Below, one piece after another: positions 32,744-40,585 of a stretch of DNA of 64,000 nt. Both the position numbers and the translations under genes were made by a program. This DNA is from an uncultured Oscillospiraceae bacterium. GTDB lineage: Bacteria; Bacillota; Clostridia; Oscillospirales; Acutalibacteraceae. Under the pieces are notes generated by a model, which saw only the letters and a list, made by a program, of their open reading frames with translations, searched no databases and was not told the origin of the DNA. Location of the stretch: assembly GCA_900541905.1 (NCBI GenBank), contig UQLQ01000003.1:84709-148708 (forward strand). The letters run 5' to 3'. The stretch's first letter is position 1, and the number at the start of each line of letters is the position of its first letter.

Positions 32744-34438
32744 ATGTTCAGCAGCCAGGTGTTTGAAAGCGCATTGAGTATTACTATGTTTGTGCTGAGA
32801 ATCTTGGTACCTTTATTATCTACAGTAGTGCTGGTACGGTGTTTCGTTTCTCTAAAACGGGGCCGACGAAAAGAAGAGCCCGTTGTTTTATTAGAGGATT
32901 TGGCCAGCGGCCTTTCCATTCCCGTTTTATATTGGGAAAATTCGATTGGACGAAGCAAAAGCTGCGACATCGTTTTACCTGACAGCACCTGCAGCCGCGA
33001 TCACGCTGTTCTATACAGACGAGCCAGCGGTTGGATGATTACAGACACCAACTCCAAAGCAGGTACGTATGTAAATGATAAAAAAATTAAAGAAGCCACA
33101 CAGATTATTCCCGGCGATGTCATTACCATGGGAACATCACGGTTTGCTTTACGCCGTGTAAGCGAAGGCACAGTGATTCAGCAGAAGAAAAAAATAAAAC
33201 AGCCCAAAATTTCCAATAAAAAAGCGCCATCCCCTGCCGGGTTATTGGGTTTAACGAATGTTATCCATTTACTGCTTACGGTACAGTGCTGTTTTGTAGG
33301 CGGAGAATTTAACGCTATGCCATTCATACCATTTGCTTTATTATTGGCAATGTCATGGGGCTTATACCTGATTTCCCGAAAACTGCTGGGTCGCGTCAGT
33401 TTTGAGATTGAAACATTCGGTTTCTTGTTAAGCGGCGTTGGTATTATGCTGCTTTGCGCAGAAGACTTTTCTCTCATTTATGTTCAAATGGGAAGTATGC
33501 TTCTCGGCCTGTGCCTATTTGGATTTTTAATTTGGTTTATGGGCGATTTAAAACGTGTTATGAAGGCACGATTATGGATAGCCATTGCCGCAATTGTATT
33601 GTTTGCTGTAAACTTAGTCATCGGTACAGAAGCAAACGGTTCTAAAAACTGGATTAACCTCGGCCCTATCAGTATTCAGCCTTCGGAATTTATTAAAATT
33701 GCCTTTATCTTTGTAGGCGCCTCTACATTGGATAAATTGCAAACAGCAAAAAACTTATGGGGATTCTTAGGCTTTACTGCTGTTTGTCTCGGTGCTTTGA
33801 TGTTAATGAAAGACTTCGGCACCGCTTGTATTTTCTTCATTACATTTATTATCATTGCATTCATGCGCTCAGGCAGTATCCGTACCATATTATTAACTGT
33901 ATCAGGTTCCGCGCTCGGTGTATTCTTAATTCTGCGGTTTAAACCGTATATTGCGGAGCGTTTTAAAGCATGGCGGCATGTTTGGGAATATGCCGATACT
34001 ACCGGTTATCAACAAACGAAGGTATTAATGTATGCCGCCAGCGGAGGATTATTCGGTGTTGGACTTGGCAATGGATATTTAAAAGATATTTTTGCAGGTG
34101 ACAGCGACCTTGTATTCGGTATGCTTTGTGAAGAGATGGGTCTTGTCATGGGAGTCATTGTGGTGATTGCAATTGCAATGCTGATTTTGTTTGCGCGTAA
34201 TGATGCAACAAGAAGTCGTTCTACATTTTATTCTATTTCAGCATGTGCAGCCGCAGGATTACTGCTGTTCCAAACCTGTTTAAATGTATTTGGCGCAACC
34301 GATGTATTACCTCTTACAGGCGTTACATTACCTTTTATCAGCCTTGGCGGTTCCAGTATGATGGCTGTTTGGGGATTGTTGGCCTTTATTAAAGCTTCCG
34401 ACGAACGCACTTATGCAGTAAGGAGGAAAGGCAAATGA
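32744..34438 (+). CDS. FHA domain fused to FtsW/RodA-type SEDS glycosyltransferase
   Basis: A 564-residue membrane protein. A first helix (about 10-32) is followed by a cytoplasmic FHA domain at about 60-135 (SIGRSKSCDIVLPD, SRDHAVL, GTYVND), which binds phosphothreonine peptides. Residues about 165-560 are a polytopic SEDS glycan polymerase with GSKNWINLGPISIQPSEFIKIA and the conserved GATDVLPLTGVTLPFISLGGSS. It polymerises lipid II with the PBP that follows in an ATGA overlap. FHA fusion implies control by a Ser/Thr kinase, but none is in the window. Confidence 0.92.
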   Translation: MFSSQVFESALSITMFVLRILVPLLSTVVLVRCFVSLKRGRRKEEPVVLLEDLASGLSIPVLYWENSIGRSKSCDIVLPDSTCSRDHAVLYRRASGWMITDTNSKAGTYVNDKKIKEATQIIPGDVITMGTSRFALRRVSEGTVIQQKKKIKQPKISNKKAPSPAGLLGLTNVIHLLLTVQCCFVGGEFNAMPFIPFALLLAMSWGLYLISRKLLGRVSFEIETFGFLLSGVGIMLLCAEDFSLIYVQMGSMLLGLCLFGFLIWFMGDLKRVMKARLWIAIAAIVLFAVNLVIGTEANGSKNWINLGPISIQPSEFIKIAFIFVGASTLDKLQTAKNLWGFLGFTAVCLGALMLMKDFGTACIFFITFIIIAFMRSGSIRTILLTVSGSALGVFLILRFKPYIAERFKAWRHVWEYADTTGYQQTKVLMYAASGGLFGVGLGNGYLKDIFAGDSDLVFGMLCEEMGLVMGVIVVIAIAMLILFARNDATRSRSTFYSISACAAAGLLLFQTCLNVFGATDVLPLTGVTLPFISLGGSSMMAVWGLLAFIKASDERTYAVRRKGK

Positions 34439-35817
34439 AAACAACAGGCTGGCGCTCTTTAATCTTGTATATCATAGGCGCAGGTTTTTTGGTAGGAATT
34501 ATATTCTTTATCTGCAGTTATTTTATACAAGGCGGTTCTTGGGCAATTCGTCCCTCCAATGCGCATATTACCAACAATGGTCAGTTAACCTATTCCGGTG
34601 AAATTACAGACCGTGACAGCAATTTGCTTTCTTACAGCAAAGACGATGTACAGCAATATAATGACAATGCATTAATTCGCAAAGCAACCTTGCATGTAGT
34701 AGGTGACCCCAACGGATATATTTCAACAGGAGCACAATATGCATTCCGTACCCAATTATCCGGCTTTAACCCAATTACAGGTGTAGTGTCACCATTCGGC
34801 AATTCGGTTACAGGCAGTAATATTAAACTTACCATCAGTTCGGATGTTTCTGCCGCAGCATTACAAGCGTTAAATGGTAAAAAGGGAGCAGTTGCTGTAT
34901 ATAACTATAAAACCGGAGAGGTACTGTGTATGGTCAGCAGCCCTACATTTGACCCTCTGAATATCCCCAGCGATATTGAAACCAACAGTGCATATGAAGG
35001 CGTTTACTTAAACAATGCATTATCTTCTACCTACACTCCCGGTTCTATCTTTAAAGTAATTACTGCAGCAGCTGCTATTGAAAATATCCCAGATTTAAAC
35101 AGCCGTACATTTCATTGTTCCGGCTCTACCATAATCAATGGTGAGAAAATCACTTGTGATTCTGTTCATGGAGATATCAGCTTCCAAAACGGTCTGGCAC
35201 AGTCTTGTAACGTAGTGTTCGCCGAATTAGCTGTAGAACTAGGCAAAGATACTATGACAAAATATGCTGACCAGCTGGGCTGCAACACCAATTTCTATTT
35301 AGATGGCAATCCAAATAAAATGAGCTCTTATAACGTTGAGCAGGCAGATGACAACTCCTTGGCTTGGTCAGGCATCGGTCAATATACAGATACTGTGAAT
35401 CCATATCACATGATGATATTAATGGGTGCCATTGCAAACGGAGGTACCCCTGTGAATCCATATATCATCCAAAGTGTTACCAACAGCATTGGTTTACAAA
35501 CCAAAACAGGAAAAACCACATACGGAGATAACATGCTGAAACAATCTACAGCAGAGGAACTTCAACGTCTTATGAGATACACCGTAAGCAATTATTACGG
35601 AGATTCCATGTTTCCGAATCTACAGGTAGCTGCAAAAACAGGTACAGCAGAAGTTGGTGACAATAAGATTCCAACCGGCTGGATTGTAGGATACTCTGAA
35701 CGCGATGATTTGCCTTTGGCTTTCGCCGTGGTTGTGGAAGAAGGTAACTATGGAAGAAATTCCGCAGGTGTCGTTGCCAATACAGTGCTGCAAAAAGCTG
35801 CAGTGCTTTATACATAA
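34435..35817 (+). CDS. Class B penicillin-binding protein (PbpA-like)
   Basis: A 460-residue transpeptidase with one N-terminal helix (about 9-30) and a short dimerisation region. The catalytic motifs are TPGS204IFK207 (SxxK), SCN in AQSCNVVFAELA (SxN), and KTGTAEV (KTG). It crosslinks peptidoglycan outside the membrane. Its start overlaps the stop of the SEDS gene as ATGA, so the two are translated together and form a polymerase-transpeptidase pair. It is shorter than typical division PBPs and resembles spore or elongation types. Confidence 0.93.
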   Translation: MKTTGWRSLILYIIGAGFLVGIIFFICSYFIQGGSWAIRPSNAHITNNGQLTYSGEITDRDSNLLSYSKDDVQQYNDNALIRKATLHVVGDPNGYISTGAQYAFRTQLSGFNPITGVVSPFGNSVTGSNIKLTISSDVSAAALQALNGKKGAVAVYNYKTGEVLCMVSSPTFDPLNIPSDIETNSAYEGVYLNNALSSTYTPGSIFKVITAAAAIENIPDLNSRTFHCSGSTIINGEKITCDSVHGDISFQNGLAQSCNVVFAELAVELGKDTMTKYADQLGCNTNFYLDGNPNKMSSYNVEQADDNSLAWSGIGQYTDTVNPYHMMILMGAIANGGTPVNPYIIQSVTNSIGLQTKTGKTTYGDNMLKQSTAEELQRLMRYTVSNYYGDSMFPNLQVAAKTGTAEVGDNKIPTGWIVGYSERDDLPLAFAVVVEEGNYGRNSAGVVANTVLQKAAVLYT

Positions 35818-35870
35818 AAATATTAAGAAATGAAAAACTAAACTTACTATGAATTAAAGGAGAATGAAAA

Positions 35871-36182
35871 ATGGCAGTTATTGAACTAACAACACAAAAT
35901 TTTAATGAAGAAGTATTACAGTCTGATGTACCTGTTATGGTTGATTTTTGGGCATCATGGTGCGGTCCGTGCCGTATGGTTTCTCCAATTGTGGATGAAA
36001 TTGCAGAAGAAGTGCAAGGTAAGGCAAAAGTAGGCAAAGTAAACGTAGATGAGCAAGGCGACTTGGCTTCTCAATTTGGCGTTATGAGCATTCCAACCAT
36101 TATGGTATTTAAAAATGGAGAAGCTGTTGCAACTTCTGTTGGTGCAAAATCAAAAGCAGAATTGCTTGCATTATTAGACTAA
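35871..36182 (+). CDS. trxA: Thioredoxin
   Basis: A 103-residue thioredoxin with the redox motif WCGPC (in DFWASWCGPCRMV) and the cis-proline region MSIPTIMVF. AAAGGAGAATGAAAA precedes the start. It reduces protein disulfides in the cytoplasm. It is 53 bases after the PBP gene and ends at a strong terminator. Confidence 0.97.
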   Translation: MAVIELTTQNFNEEVLQSDVPVMVDFWASWCGPCRMVSPIVDEIAEEVQGKAKVGKVNVDEQGDLASQFGVMSIPTIMVFKNGEAVATSVGAKSKAELLALLD

Positions 36183-36191
36183 AGAACATAG

Positions 36192-36227
36192 AAAAGCCTG
36201 CGAGAAACAATTTCGCAGGCTTTTTGT
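36192..36227 (+). terminator. Terminator after trxA
   Basis: 12-bp stem AAAAGCCTGCGA (36192-36203) with TCGCAGGCTTTT (36213-36224), 9-base loop, then T. Confidence 0.9.
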
Positions 36228-36255
36228 TTACTATGAAAATTTTCGGGGTGATAGG

Positions 36256-36573
36256 ATGTCTACGTCCAAAGAGTTTGTAGAGTATGTATGTGAGCAAATA
36301 CATGAGGTCGGATTTCTCCGTTACAAAAAAATGTTTGGAGAATATATGATATATGTAAATGATAAACCCATTTTATTGGTGTGTGACAATACTGTCTATA
36401 TAAAAAAATTAGACTGCTTGGCAGAGCTTATGAAAGATGCACCGATTGCAATTCCGTATCCGGGCGCCAAAGAGCGTTACATTCTTGATATTGAAAATCA
36501 TCAACTTACCAAAGAAATTATTTCCATTTTAGAGCCAATCACACCTTTACCTAAACCGAAAAAGAAAAAATAA
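36256..36573 (+). CDS. TfoX N-terminal domain protein
   Basis: A 105-residue protein matching the TfoX/Sxy N-terminal domain: FVEYVCEQIHEVGFLRYKKMFGEYMIYVND and VYIKKLDCLAELM. It has a Lys/Pro tail (PLPKPKKKK). The TfoX C-terminal domain is absent. In proteobacteria TfoX activates competence genes; in Firmicutes the role of these short proteins is unknown. GGGGTGATAGG precedes the ATG. Confidence 0.8.
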   Translation: MSTSKEFVEYVCEQIHEVGFLRYKKMFGEYMIYVNDKPILLVCDNTVYIKKLDCLAELMKDAPIAIPYPGAKERYILDIENHQLTKEIISILEPITPLPKPKKKK

Positions 36574-36688
36574 AAAATTTTGTCTGAAATAAGTTTCCTA
36601 TCAGGAGTTATTTATATTATTCTATATTAGAACTATAATAGGTATAATATACCCTATAATGGGAACAATTCGTAAAGGAGAGATGAAG

Positions 36689-37312
36689 ATGAAATCAAAA
36701 TTTATAATATTGTTAGCCTCCGTTTTGGCCGTAAGTACAATCGGGTTGGCCGGATGCGCGAGTGATGGAAATGCAACATCATCTACTGATACAAATTCTG
36801 CTGAAGTATCAGAAACCGCATCTGAAGCAACCGATCTTATTCCGACAGAAGACACCGCTTCTGACAATGAACATCGTGGTGAAATTATAAATGGTGTCTT
36901 TACCTCTACTGACGGAATTTACAAAATAACTGTGCCGGAAGGAGTTACTTTGCTTACCGCAACAGACACTACTACCGTATTTACTGCAAACGAAGGAAAC
37001 ACTACTATCACAATTTCCTCCGAAGTAAATAACGGACCCTATCAAGATTTAAAACAGGAAACATTTGAAACCATTTACAGTCAATTATATACAGAATATG
37101 CTACTACTGGCTTTGAATCGAAAATAATAGATGAAAAACGAACTGACTATCGCCTTTCTTTTACCGGAAAGAACAAAGAAACCCCGCTGCAAGTGAACGT
37201 ATTTAAAGCTATGACCAATCAAAGAGCAATTACAATTCAAATTTCTTCACCGCAGGACAATCAACCGGACAGCACTATGATGGATACCTTGATTCGCTCT
37301 TTAAAATTTTAA
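36689..37312 (+). CDS. Predicted lipoprotein (PsbP-like domain)
   Basis: A 207-residue exported lipoprotein. It starts MKSKFIILLASVLAVSTIGLAGC, with lipobox LAGC and Ser/Thr-rich linker up to about residue 60. The remaining 140 residues (FTSTDGIYKITVPEGVTLL, ITISSEVNNGPYQDLKQETF, INVFKAMTNQRAITIQISSP-like strands) look like a PsbP/Mog1-type small fold. The function is unknown. Two in-frame ATGs (36683 and 36689) compete; the second has better spacing to AAAGGAGAG. Confidence 0.8.
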   Translation: MKSKFIILLASVLAVSTIGLAGCASDGNATSSTDTNSAEVSETASEATDLIPTEDTASDNEHRGEIINGVFTSTDGIYKITVPEGVTLLTATDTTTVFTANEGNTTITISSEVNNGPYQDLKQETFETIYSQLYTEYATTGFESKIIDEKRTDYRLSFTGKNKETPLQVNVFKAMTNQRAITIQISSPQDNQPDSTMMDTLIRSLKF

Positions 37313-37317
37313 CACAG

Positions 37318-37350
37318 AACGGCCGACAACATATCATCGGCCGTTTTTTA
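37318..37350 (+). terminator. Terminator after lipoprotein gene
   Basis: Stem AACGGCCGA (37318-37326) with TCGGCCGTT (37337-37345), followed by TTTTA. Confidence 0.85.
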
Positions 37351-37387
37351 TAAAAATTTTTATTCACTATATTAAAGTGTATATCCT

Positions 37388-38155
37388 TTAGTCCTCATCA
37401 ATATCATATTCAAGAATTGCGCCGCTTACTGCGTCAATTACATACTCATACTCTGTTTCCTCTATATGAAATTCGATTTCATACTCAACACGGTCATTGT
37501 CTTTCTCAAATTTGGCTTTAGAAAAACGAACTTGATTTATTGTTAATCCAGTATGACTCACCGCAATATTTTTTGCTTCATCCACACTTATAAACCGAAC
37601 CTTATCAGATACATTCTCGTTTACATCTGTTGCAGAGGAACTTTCTGTTTGTGGTTCTTCTTTTATCTGTACATCAACCGTAGGATTCTCGGTTGGTTGA
37701 TGATTGTTCGTGAGAGGCTCCGAACTTTTTTTGATAATTTCACCAGTAACCCCATTCATTTGATAATCGTATTGATGCGTTAACGTTGAGAATGCAATGT
37801 GATATATGGAAGTCTCATGTTCTGTTATAAGTTCTTCCTTATGAAAAACGGCTTCTGCTATATTGACCTGTGCATCAGTTAAAGCAACTTTTTTAGCCAT
37901 ATCCAGTGTAATCACAGAGGGGTTCTCTTCTATTGGTCCCGTACTCTGAGATTGATTTTCATCAGGAACTGTAATTATGGTATTTGACGATTCGGATTGT
38001 TCTGCTACTGTATCTGGGGCTGTATGATACACAAAAGCGTTCACAAGCAAGATAGAAGATACAAGTATACTACACAATATGAATAATATAAAAATAAAAA
38101 CCCAATTTTTATTTTTTAAAATATTTCTCATTTTTCTCACAACCATAAAATACAT
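37388..38155 (-). CDS. Membrane-anchored protein with two PepSY domains
   Basis: A 255-residue protein with an N-terminal membrane helix (WVFIFILFILCSILVSSILLV) and two PepSY domains outside: ITLDMAKKVALTDAQVNIAEAVF to MNGVTGEIIKK (about 85-150) and FISVDEAKNIAVSHTGLTINQV to IDAVSGAILEY (about 185-252). A polar Ser/Thr/Glu linker separates them. PepSY domains often bind or inhibit secreted peptidases, or act as chaperones. The start is uncertain: ATGs at 38155, 38146 and 38131 all have weak ribosome binding sites. It is downstream of the LysM array, past a terminator. Confidence 0.82.
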   Translation of the reverse strand: MYFMVVRKMRNILKNKNWVFIFILFILCSILVSSILLVNAFVYHTAPDTVAEQSESSNTIITVPDENQSQSTGPIEENPSVITLDMAKKVALTDAQVNIAEAVFHKEELITEHETSIYHIAFSTLTHQYDYQMNGVTGEIIKKSSEPLTNNHQPTENPTVDVQIKEEPQTESSSATDVNENVSDKVRFISVDEAKNIAVSHTGLTINQVRFSKAKFEKDNDRVEYEIEFHIEETEYEYVIDAVSGAILEYDIDED

Positions 38156-38181
38156 CTTTCGTATATGTCTCTTTCATCTAC

Positions 38182-38213
38182 AAAAGCGCATTCATTGCAG
38201 TGAATGCGCTTTT
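38182..38213 (-). terminator. Terminator after LysM array
   Basis: Stem AAAAGCGCATTCA with TGAATGCGCTTTT around TTGCAG. It follows the last LysM gene on the minus strand. Confidence 0.8.
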
Positions 38214-38217
38214 GTTA

Positions 38218-38364
38218 TTAATCAGAACATTTTAATACTTGTCCCGGATAAATGATTGTACTTTGAAGTTGATTCCTACGAATCAACTCTGCATATTTTG
38301 TGTGACAACCCAACTGTGTTCTTGCAATGCTTAATAGGTTATCTCCTTCTTTTACAATATACAT
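38218..38364 (-). CDS. LysM microprotein, copy 1
   Basis: A 48-residue protein that is a single LysM domain from end to end: MYIVKEGDNLLSIARTQLGC, HTKYAELIRRN, IIYPGQVLKCSD. LysM binds N-acetylglucosamine-containing glycans such as peptidoglycan. There is no signal peptide or membrane segment, so the protein is either cytoplasmic or exported by a non-classical route. AAAAAGGAGGTAAATTT precedes the ATG, and the frame before it is rejected. It is the most divergent intact copy (it ends in KCSD rather than RFKK) and closest to the 22.45-kb pseudogene. Confidence 0.88.
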   Translation of the reverse strand: MYIVKEGDNLLSIARTQLGCHTKYAELIRRNQLQSTIIYPGQVLKCSD

Positions 38365-38393
38365 AAATTTACCTCCTTTTTGATTGTATCTAT

Positions 38394-38425
38394 ATGATAT
38401 CTTCATTTATTAAAAATTTATTAGA
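38394..38425 (-). promoter_or_regulatory. TCTAAT-N5-TTTAAT box of LysM copy 1
   Basis: Minus strand: TCTAAT (38425-38420), five bases, TTTAAT (38414-38409), then 9 bases to TATCAT (38399-38394), a -10-like hexamer. Half-sites are 11 bp apart. Confidence 0.75.
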
Positions 38426-38429
38426 ATCC

Positions 38430-38576
38430 TTATTTTTTAAATCTTAGCACTTGGCCGGGATAAATAATTGTGCTTTCCAATTTATTTACTTCAATCAGCT
38501 CCGTATATTTTGTATGGCAGCCCAGCTCTTTTCTTGCAATACTTAATAGATTATCTCCTGTTTTTACAATATACAT
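38430..38576 (-). CDS. LysM microprotein, copy 2
   Basis: A 48-residue single-LysM protein: MYIVKTGDNLLSIARKELGC, HTKYTELIEVNKLES, YPGQVLRFKK. The GDNLLSIA and YPGQVL blocks are LysM hallmarks. No signal peptide. It is almost identical to copy 3, with only T25/V25 and I29/V29-type changes, so the two arose by recent tandem duplication. AAAAAGGAGATAATATAAAT precedes the ATG. This gene was too short for ordinary gene-length cutoffs. Confidence 0.87.
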   Translation of the reverse strand: MYIVKTGDNLLSIARKELGCHTKYTELIEVNKLESTIIYPGQVLRFKK

Positions 38577-38626
38577 ATTTATATTATCTCCTTTTTCTTT
38601 TCTATCTTATCTTCAGTCTATCTTTA

Positions 38627-38658
38627 TGATAACTATCGTTTATTAAAGTTTTATTAGA
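38627..38658 (-). promoter_or_regulatory. TCTAAT-N5-TTTAAT box of LysM copy 2
   Basis: Minus strand: TCTAAT (38658-38653), five bases, TTTAAT (38647-38642), 10 bases, then TATCAT as -10-like hexamer near 38631-38626. Confidence 0.75.
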
Positions 38659-38662
38659 ACCC

Positions 38663-38809
38663 TTATTTTTTAAATCTCAACACTTGGCCTGGGTAAATGA
38701 TTGTGCTTTCCAATTTGTTTACTTCAACCAGCTCTACATATTTTGTATGGCAGCCCAGTTCTTTTCTTGCAATGCTTAATAGATTATCTCCTGTTTTTAC
38801 AATATACAT
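38663..38809 (-). CDS. LysM microprotein, copy 3
   Basis: A 48-residue single-LysM protein: MYIVKTGDNLLSIARKELGC, HTKYVELVEVNKLES, YPGQVLRFKK. No signal peptide. The unit length to copy 2 is 233 bases, and the upstream region is duplicated together with the gene. AAAAGGAGATGATATAAAT precedes the ATG. Function is unknown; glycan binding is inferred from the family. Confidence 0.87.
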   Translation of the reverse strand: MYIVKTGDNLLSIARKELGCHTKYVELVEVNKLESTIIYPGQVLRFKK

Positions 38810-38859
38810 ATTTATATCATCTCCTTTTCTTTTTTTATCTTATCTTCAATCTATCTTTA

Positions 38860-38892
38860 ATGATACCTATCGTTTATTAAAACTTTATTAGA
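38860..38892 (-). promoter_or_regulatory. TCTAAT-N5-TTTAAT box of LysM copy 3
   Basis: Minus strand: TCTAAT (38892-38887), five bases, TTTAAT (38881-38876), 10 bases, then TATCAT (38865-38860). Confidence 0.75.
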
Positions 38893-38896
38893 ATCC

Positions 38897-39043
38897 TTAT
38901 TTTTTAAATCTCAACACTTGGCCTGGGTAAATAATTGCGCTTTCCAATTTGTTTACTTCAACCAGCTCTGCATATTTTATATGGAAGTCCATCTTTTTTC
39001 TTGCAATGCTCAATAGATTATCTCCTGCTTTTACAATATACAT
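38897..39043 (-). CDS. LysM microprotein, copy 4 (diverged)
   Basis: A 48-residue single-LysM protein: MYIVKAGDNLLSIARKKMDF, HIKYAELVEVNKLES-type middle, YPGQVLRFKK. It has replaced the LGCHTKY block of the other copies with MDFHIKY, losing the only cysteine of copies 2 and 3. AAAAGGAGGTGAAATAA precedes the ATG. It is the first copy after the histidine kinase gene but is separated from it by a strong terminator, so it has its own promoter. Confidence 0.85.
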   Translation of the reverse strand: MYIVKAGDNLLSIARKKMDFHIKYAELVEVNKLESAIIYPGQVLRFKK

Positions 39044-39076
39044 TTATTTCACCTCCTTTTGTTTGATTATATTTTT

Positions 39077-39109
39077 ATTATATTCACCATTAATTAAAGC
39101 CTGATTAGA
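39077..39109 (-). promoter_or_regulatory. TCTAAT-N5-TTTAAT box of LysM copy 4
   Basis: Minus strand: TCTAAT (39109-39104), five bases, TTTAAT (39098-39093), 10 bases, then TATAAT (39082-39077), the best -10 of the set. Confidence 0.78.
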
Positions 39110-39117
39110 ACTTATAA

Positions 39118-39167
39118 AAAAAGAAAAAGCATATCTACAATAAATGTAGAATATGCTTTTTCTTTTT
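39118..39167 (-). terminator. Terminator after histidine kinase gene
   Basis: 17-bp arms 39118-39134 and 39151-39167 with an inner CTACA/TGTAG, followed on the minus strand by a T-run. It separates the two-component operon from the LysM genes. Confidence 0.88.
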
Positions 39168-39172
39168 ATTAT

Positions 39173-40585
39173 TTAATGAGGAGATTTTGAAATGATAAAT
39201 GAGAATGTGCTACCTTCCTCCAAAATACTATTGACAGATATAGTACCTTTATGGAGTTCGGCAATTTCATTCACCATGGCCAAACCAATACCTGTTCCCT
39301 TGCTTGCTCTGGACTTATCCGCCCGATAAAAACGTTGAAATATATTTTTTTGGTCTTCACTCGAAATGCCAATGCCATTATCTTTCACTGAAAGAACTAC
39401 TTTTTCCGGAGATTCTGATAATTCTACGAAAATATATCCATTGTTTTTTCCATAACGATATGCATTTCCAATCAAGTTGCTAAGCAATCTGGTTAACAAA
39501 TGTTCATTACCTGCTATAAAAACATCATCATCAGTTTTCCAAGTAAGTGTAATGTTTTTATCTTGTATTTGTGCCATATCTTCACATACAGCAGAAACCA
39601 ACTTTGTAAGGTTAACTTTATGCATTTCAAAACTATCTATTTGAAATTCCAAACGTGCAAAAGCCAACATATCGGTAATTAAGTTCGTCATCTTTTTACT
39701 TTGACGTTGAATTAGTTTAATAGCGTCTTCATATTCTTTTGTACTTCTCTGTTTTTCCAATAAATATTCACATTGCGCCATAATAACAGCCATTGGGGTT
39801 CTTAATTCATGTGAAACATCGGAAGTAAATTGGCGTTCTGCCTCAAATGAAGAATCTAAACGCTCAAACATAGCATTGAATGTATCTGCAAGTTGATGAA
39901 TTTCATCTGTTCCTTCTCCCAACTCAATACGTTTTTTTAGGTCCCGTCCCTGACCAATTTGGGACGCGGTAGTAGCAATTTTACGTATAGGAGCCAAAGA
40001 ACGTCGGGCAATAAAATATCCGCCCAAAATAGCCAATAATAGAAAAATAGGGATAAATATCAATGAAAAATTTATGATAGACGCAAAATGTGTATCTCCT
40101 TGCTGAGCAGAAACAACGCCCCTGAGCCACAAACCGTCTAATCCGTTACCTACTAATTTTCGATCATAGATATACCATGTGACTCCGTTTACATTTTTAG
40201 TTTGGATTTGTAAATCCGAAAATTTCATATCCGAAAGTTCTTGAGAGAGGGGATTTTCTCCATATAATAAGGAACCGTTTTCTTGATATACCGCAACGAA
40301 AATTTCATTTACTCTTCCTAAGAAGTCATCGTCTATTTCTAAGTAACCATTTCTAAAAGACAGATACACATCCAAATCATAATCATTTTCTTTATCTTGA
40401 ATAGAAGGGAAATATTCTATTTCATCTACGTCATTTTCTACAATTTCGATTAAATTGTCTTGAATGACTTTTTGAATCATAAAATCATTGATATACAATA
40501 TTACTCCGCAAGTTAATGCAACCAGTATGATCAAAACTGTACTGAACCATAATGTTATTTTTAGTCTAAGTGGGAAACGATTCAT
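39173..40585 (-). CDS. Sensor histidine kinase
   Basis: A 470-residue kinase with membrane helices at about 8-32 and 170-193 and an extracellular sensor of about 135 residues between them. A HAMP domain follows (RRSLAPIRKIATTASQIGQGRD), then HisKA with H259 in SHELRTP, and HATPase with LLSNLIGNAYRYG (N box), DNGIGIS (G1) and GTGIGLAMV (G2). The closest look is to ArlS-type kinases. It overlaps the response regulator by ATGA. The signal is unknown; the linked LysM genes suggest a cell wall cue (inference). Confidence 0.95.
   Translation of the reverse strand: MNRFPLRLKITLWFSTVLIILVALTCGVILYINDFMIQKVIQDNLIEIVENDVDEIEYFPSIQDKENDYDLDVYLSFRNGYLEIDDDFLGRVNEIFVAVYQENGSLLYGENPLSQELSDMKFSDLQIQTKNVNGVTWYIYDRKLVGNGLDGLWLRGVVSAQQGDTHFASIINFSLIFIPIFLLLAILGGYFIARRSLAPIRKIATTASQIGQGRDLKKRIELGEGTDEIHQLADTFNAMFERLDSSFEAERQFTSDVSHELRTPMAVIMAQCEYLLEKQRSTKEYEDAIKLIQRQSKKMTNLITDMLAFARLEFQIDSFEMHKVNLTKLVSAVCEDMAQIQDKNITLTWKTDDDVFIAGNEHLLTRLLSNLIGNAYRYGKNNGYIFVELSESPEKVVLSVKDNGIGISSEDQKNIFQRFYRADKSRASKGTGIGLAMVNEIAELHKGTISVNSILEEGSTFSFIISKSPH

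Noticed and set aside
36620..36640. ATTAGA sequence resembling half of the LysM regulatory box
   Set aside because: The second half-site at 11 bp does not match and the orientation points away from the lipoprotein gene.
38218..39109. CRISPR-like regular repeats
   Set aside because: The 212-234-base period and the intact translated LysM frame in each unit show tandem gene duplication, not CRISPR repeats with spacers.
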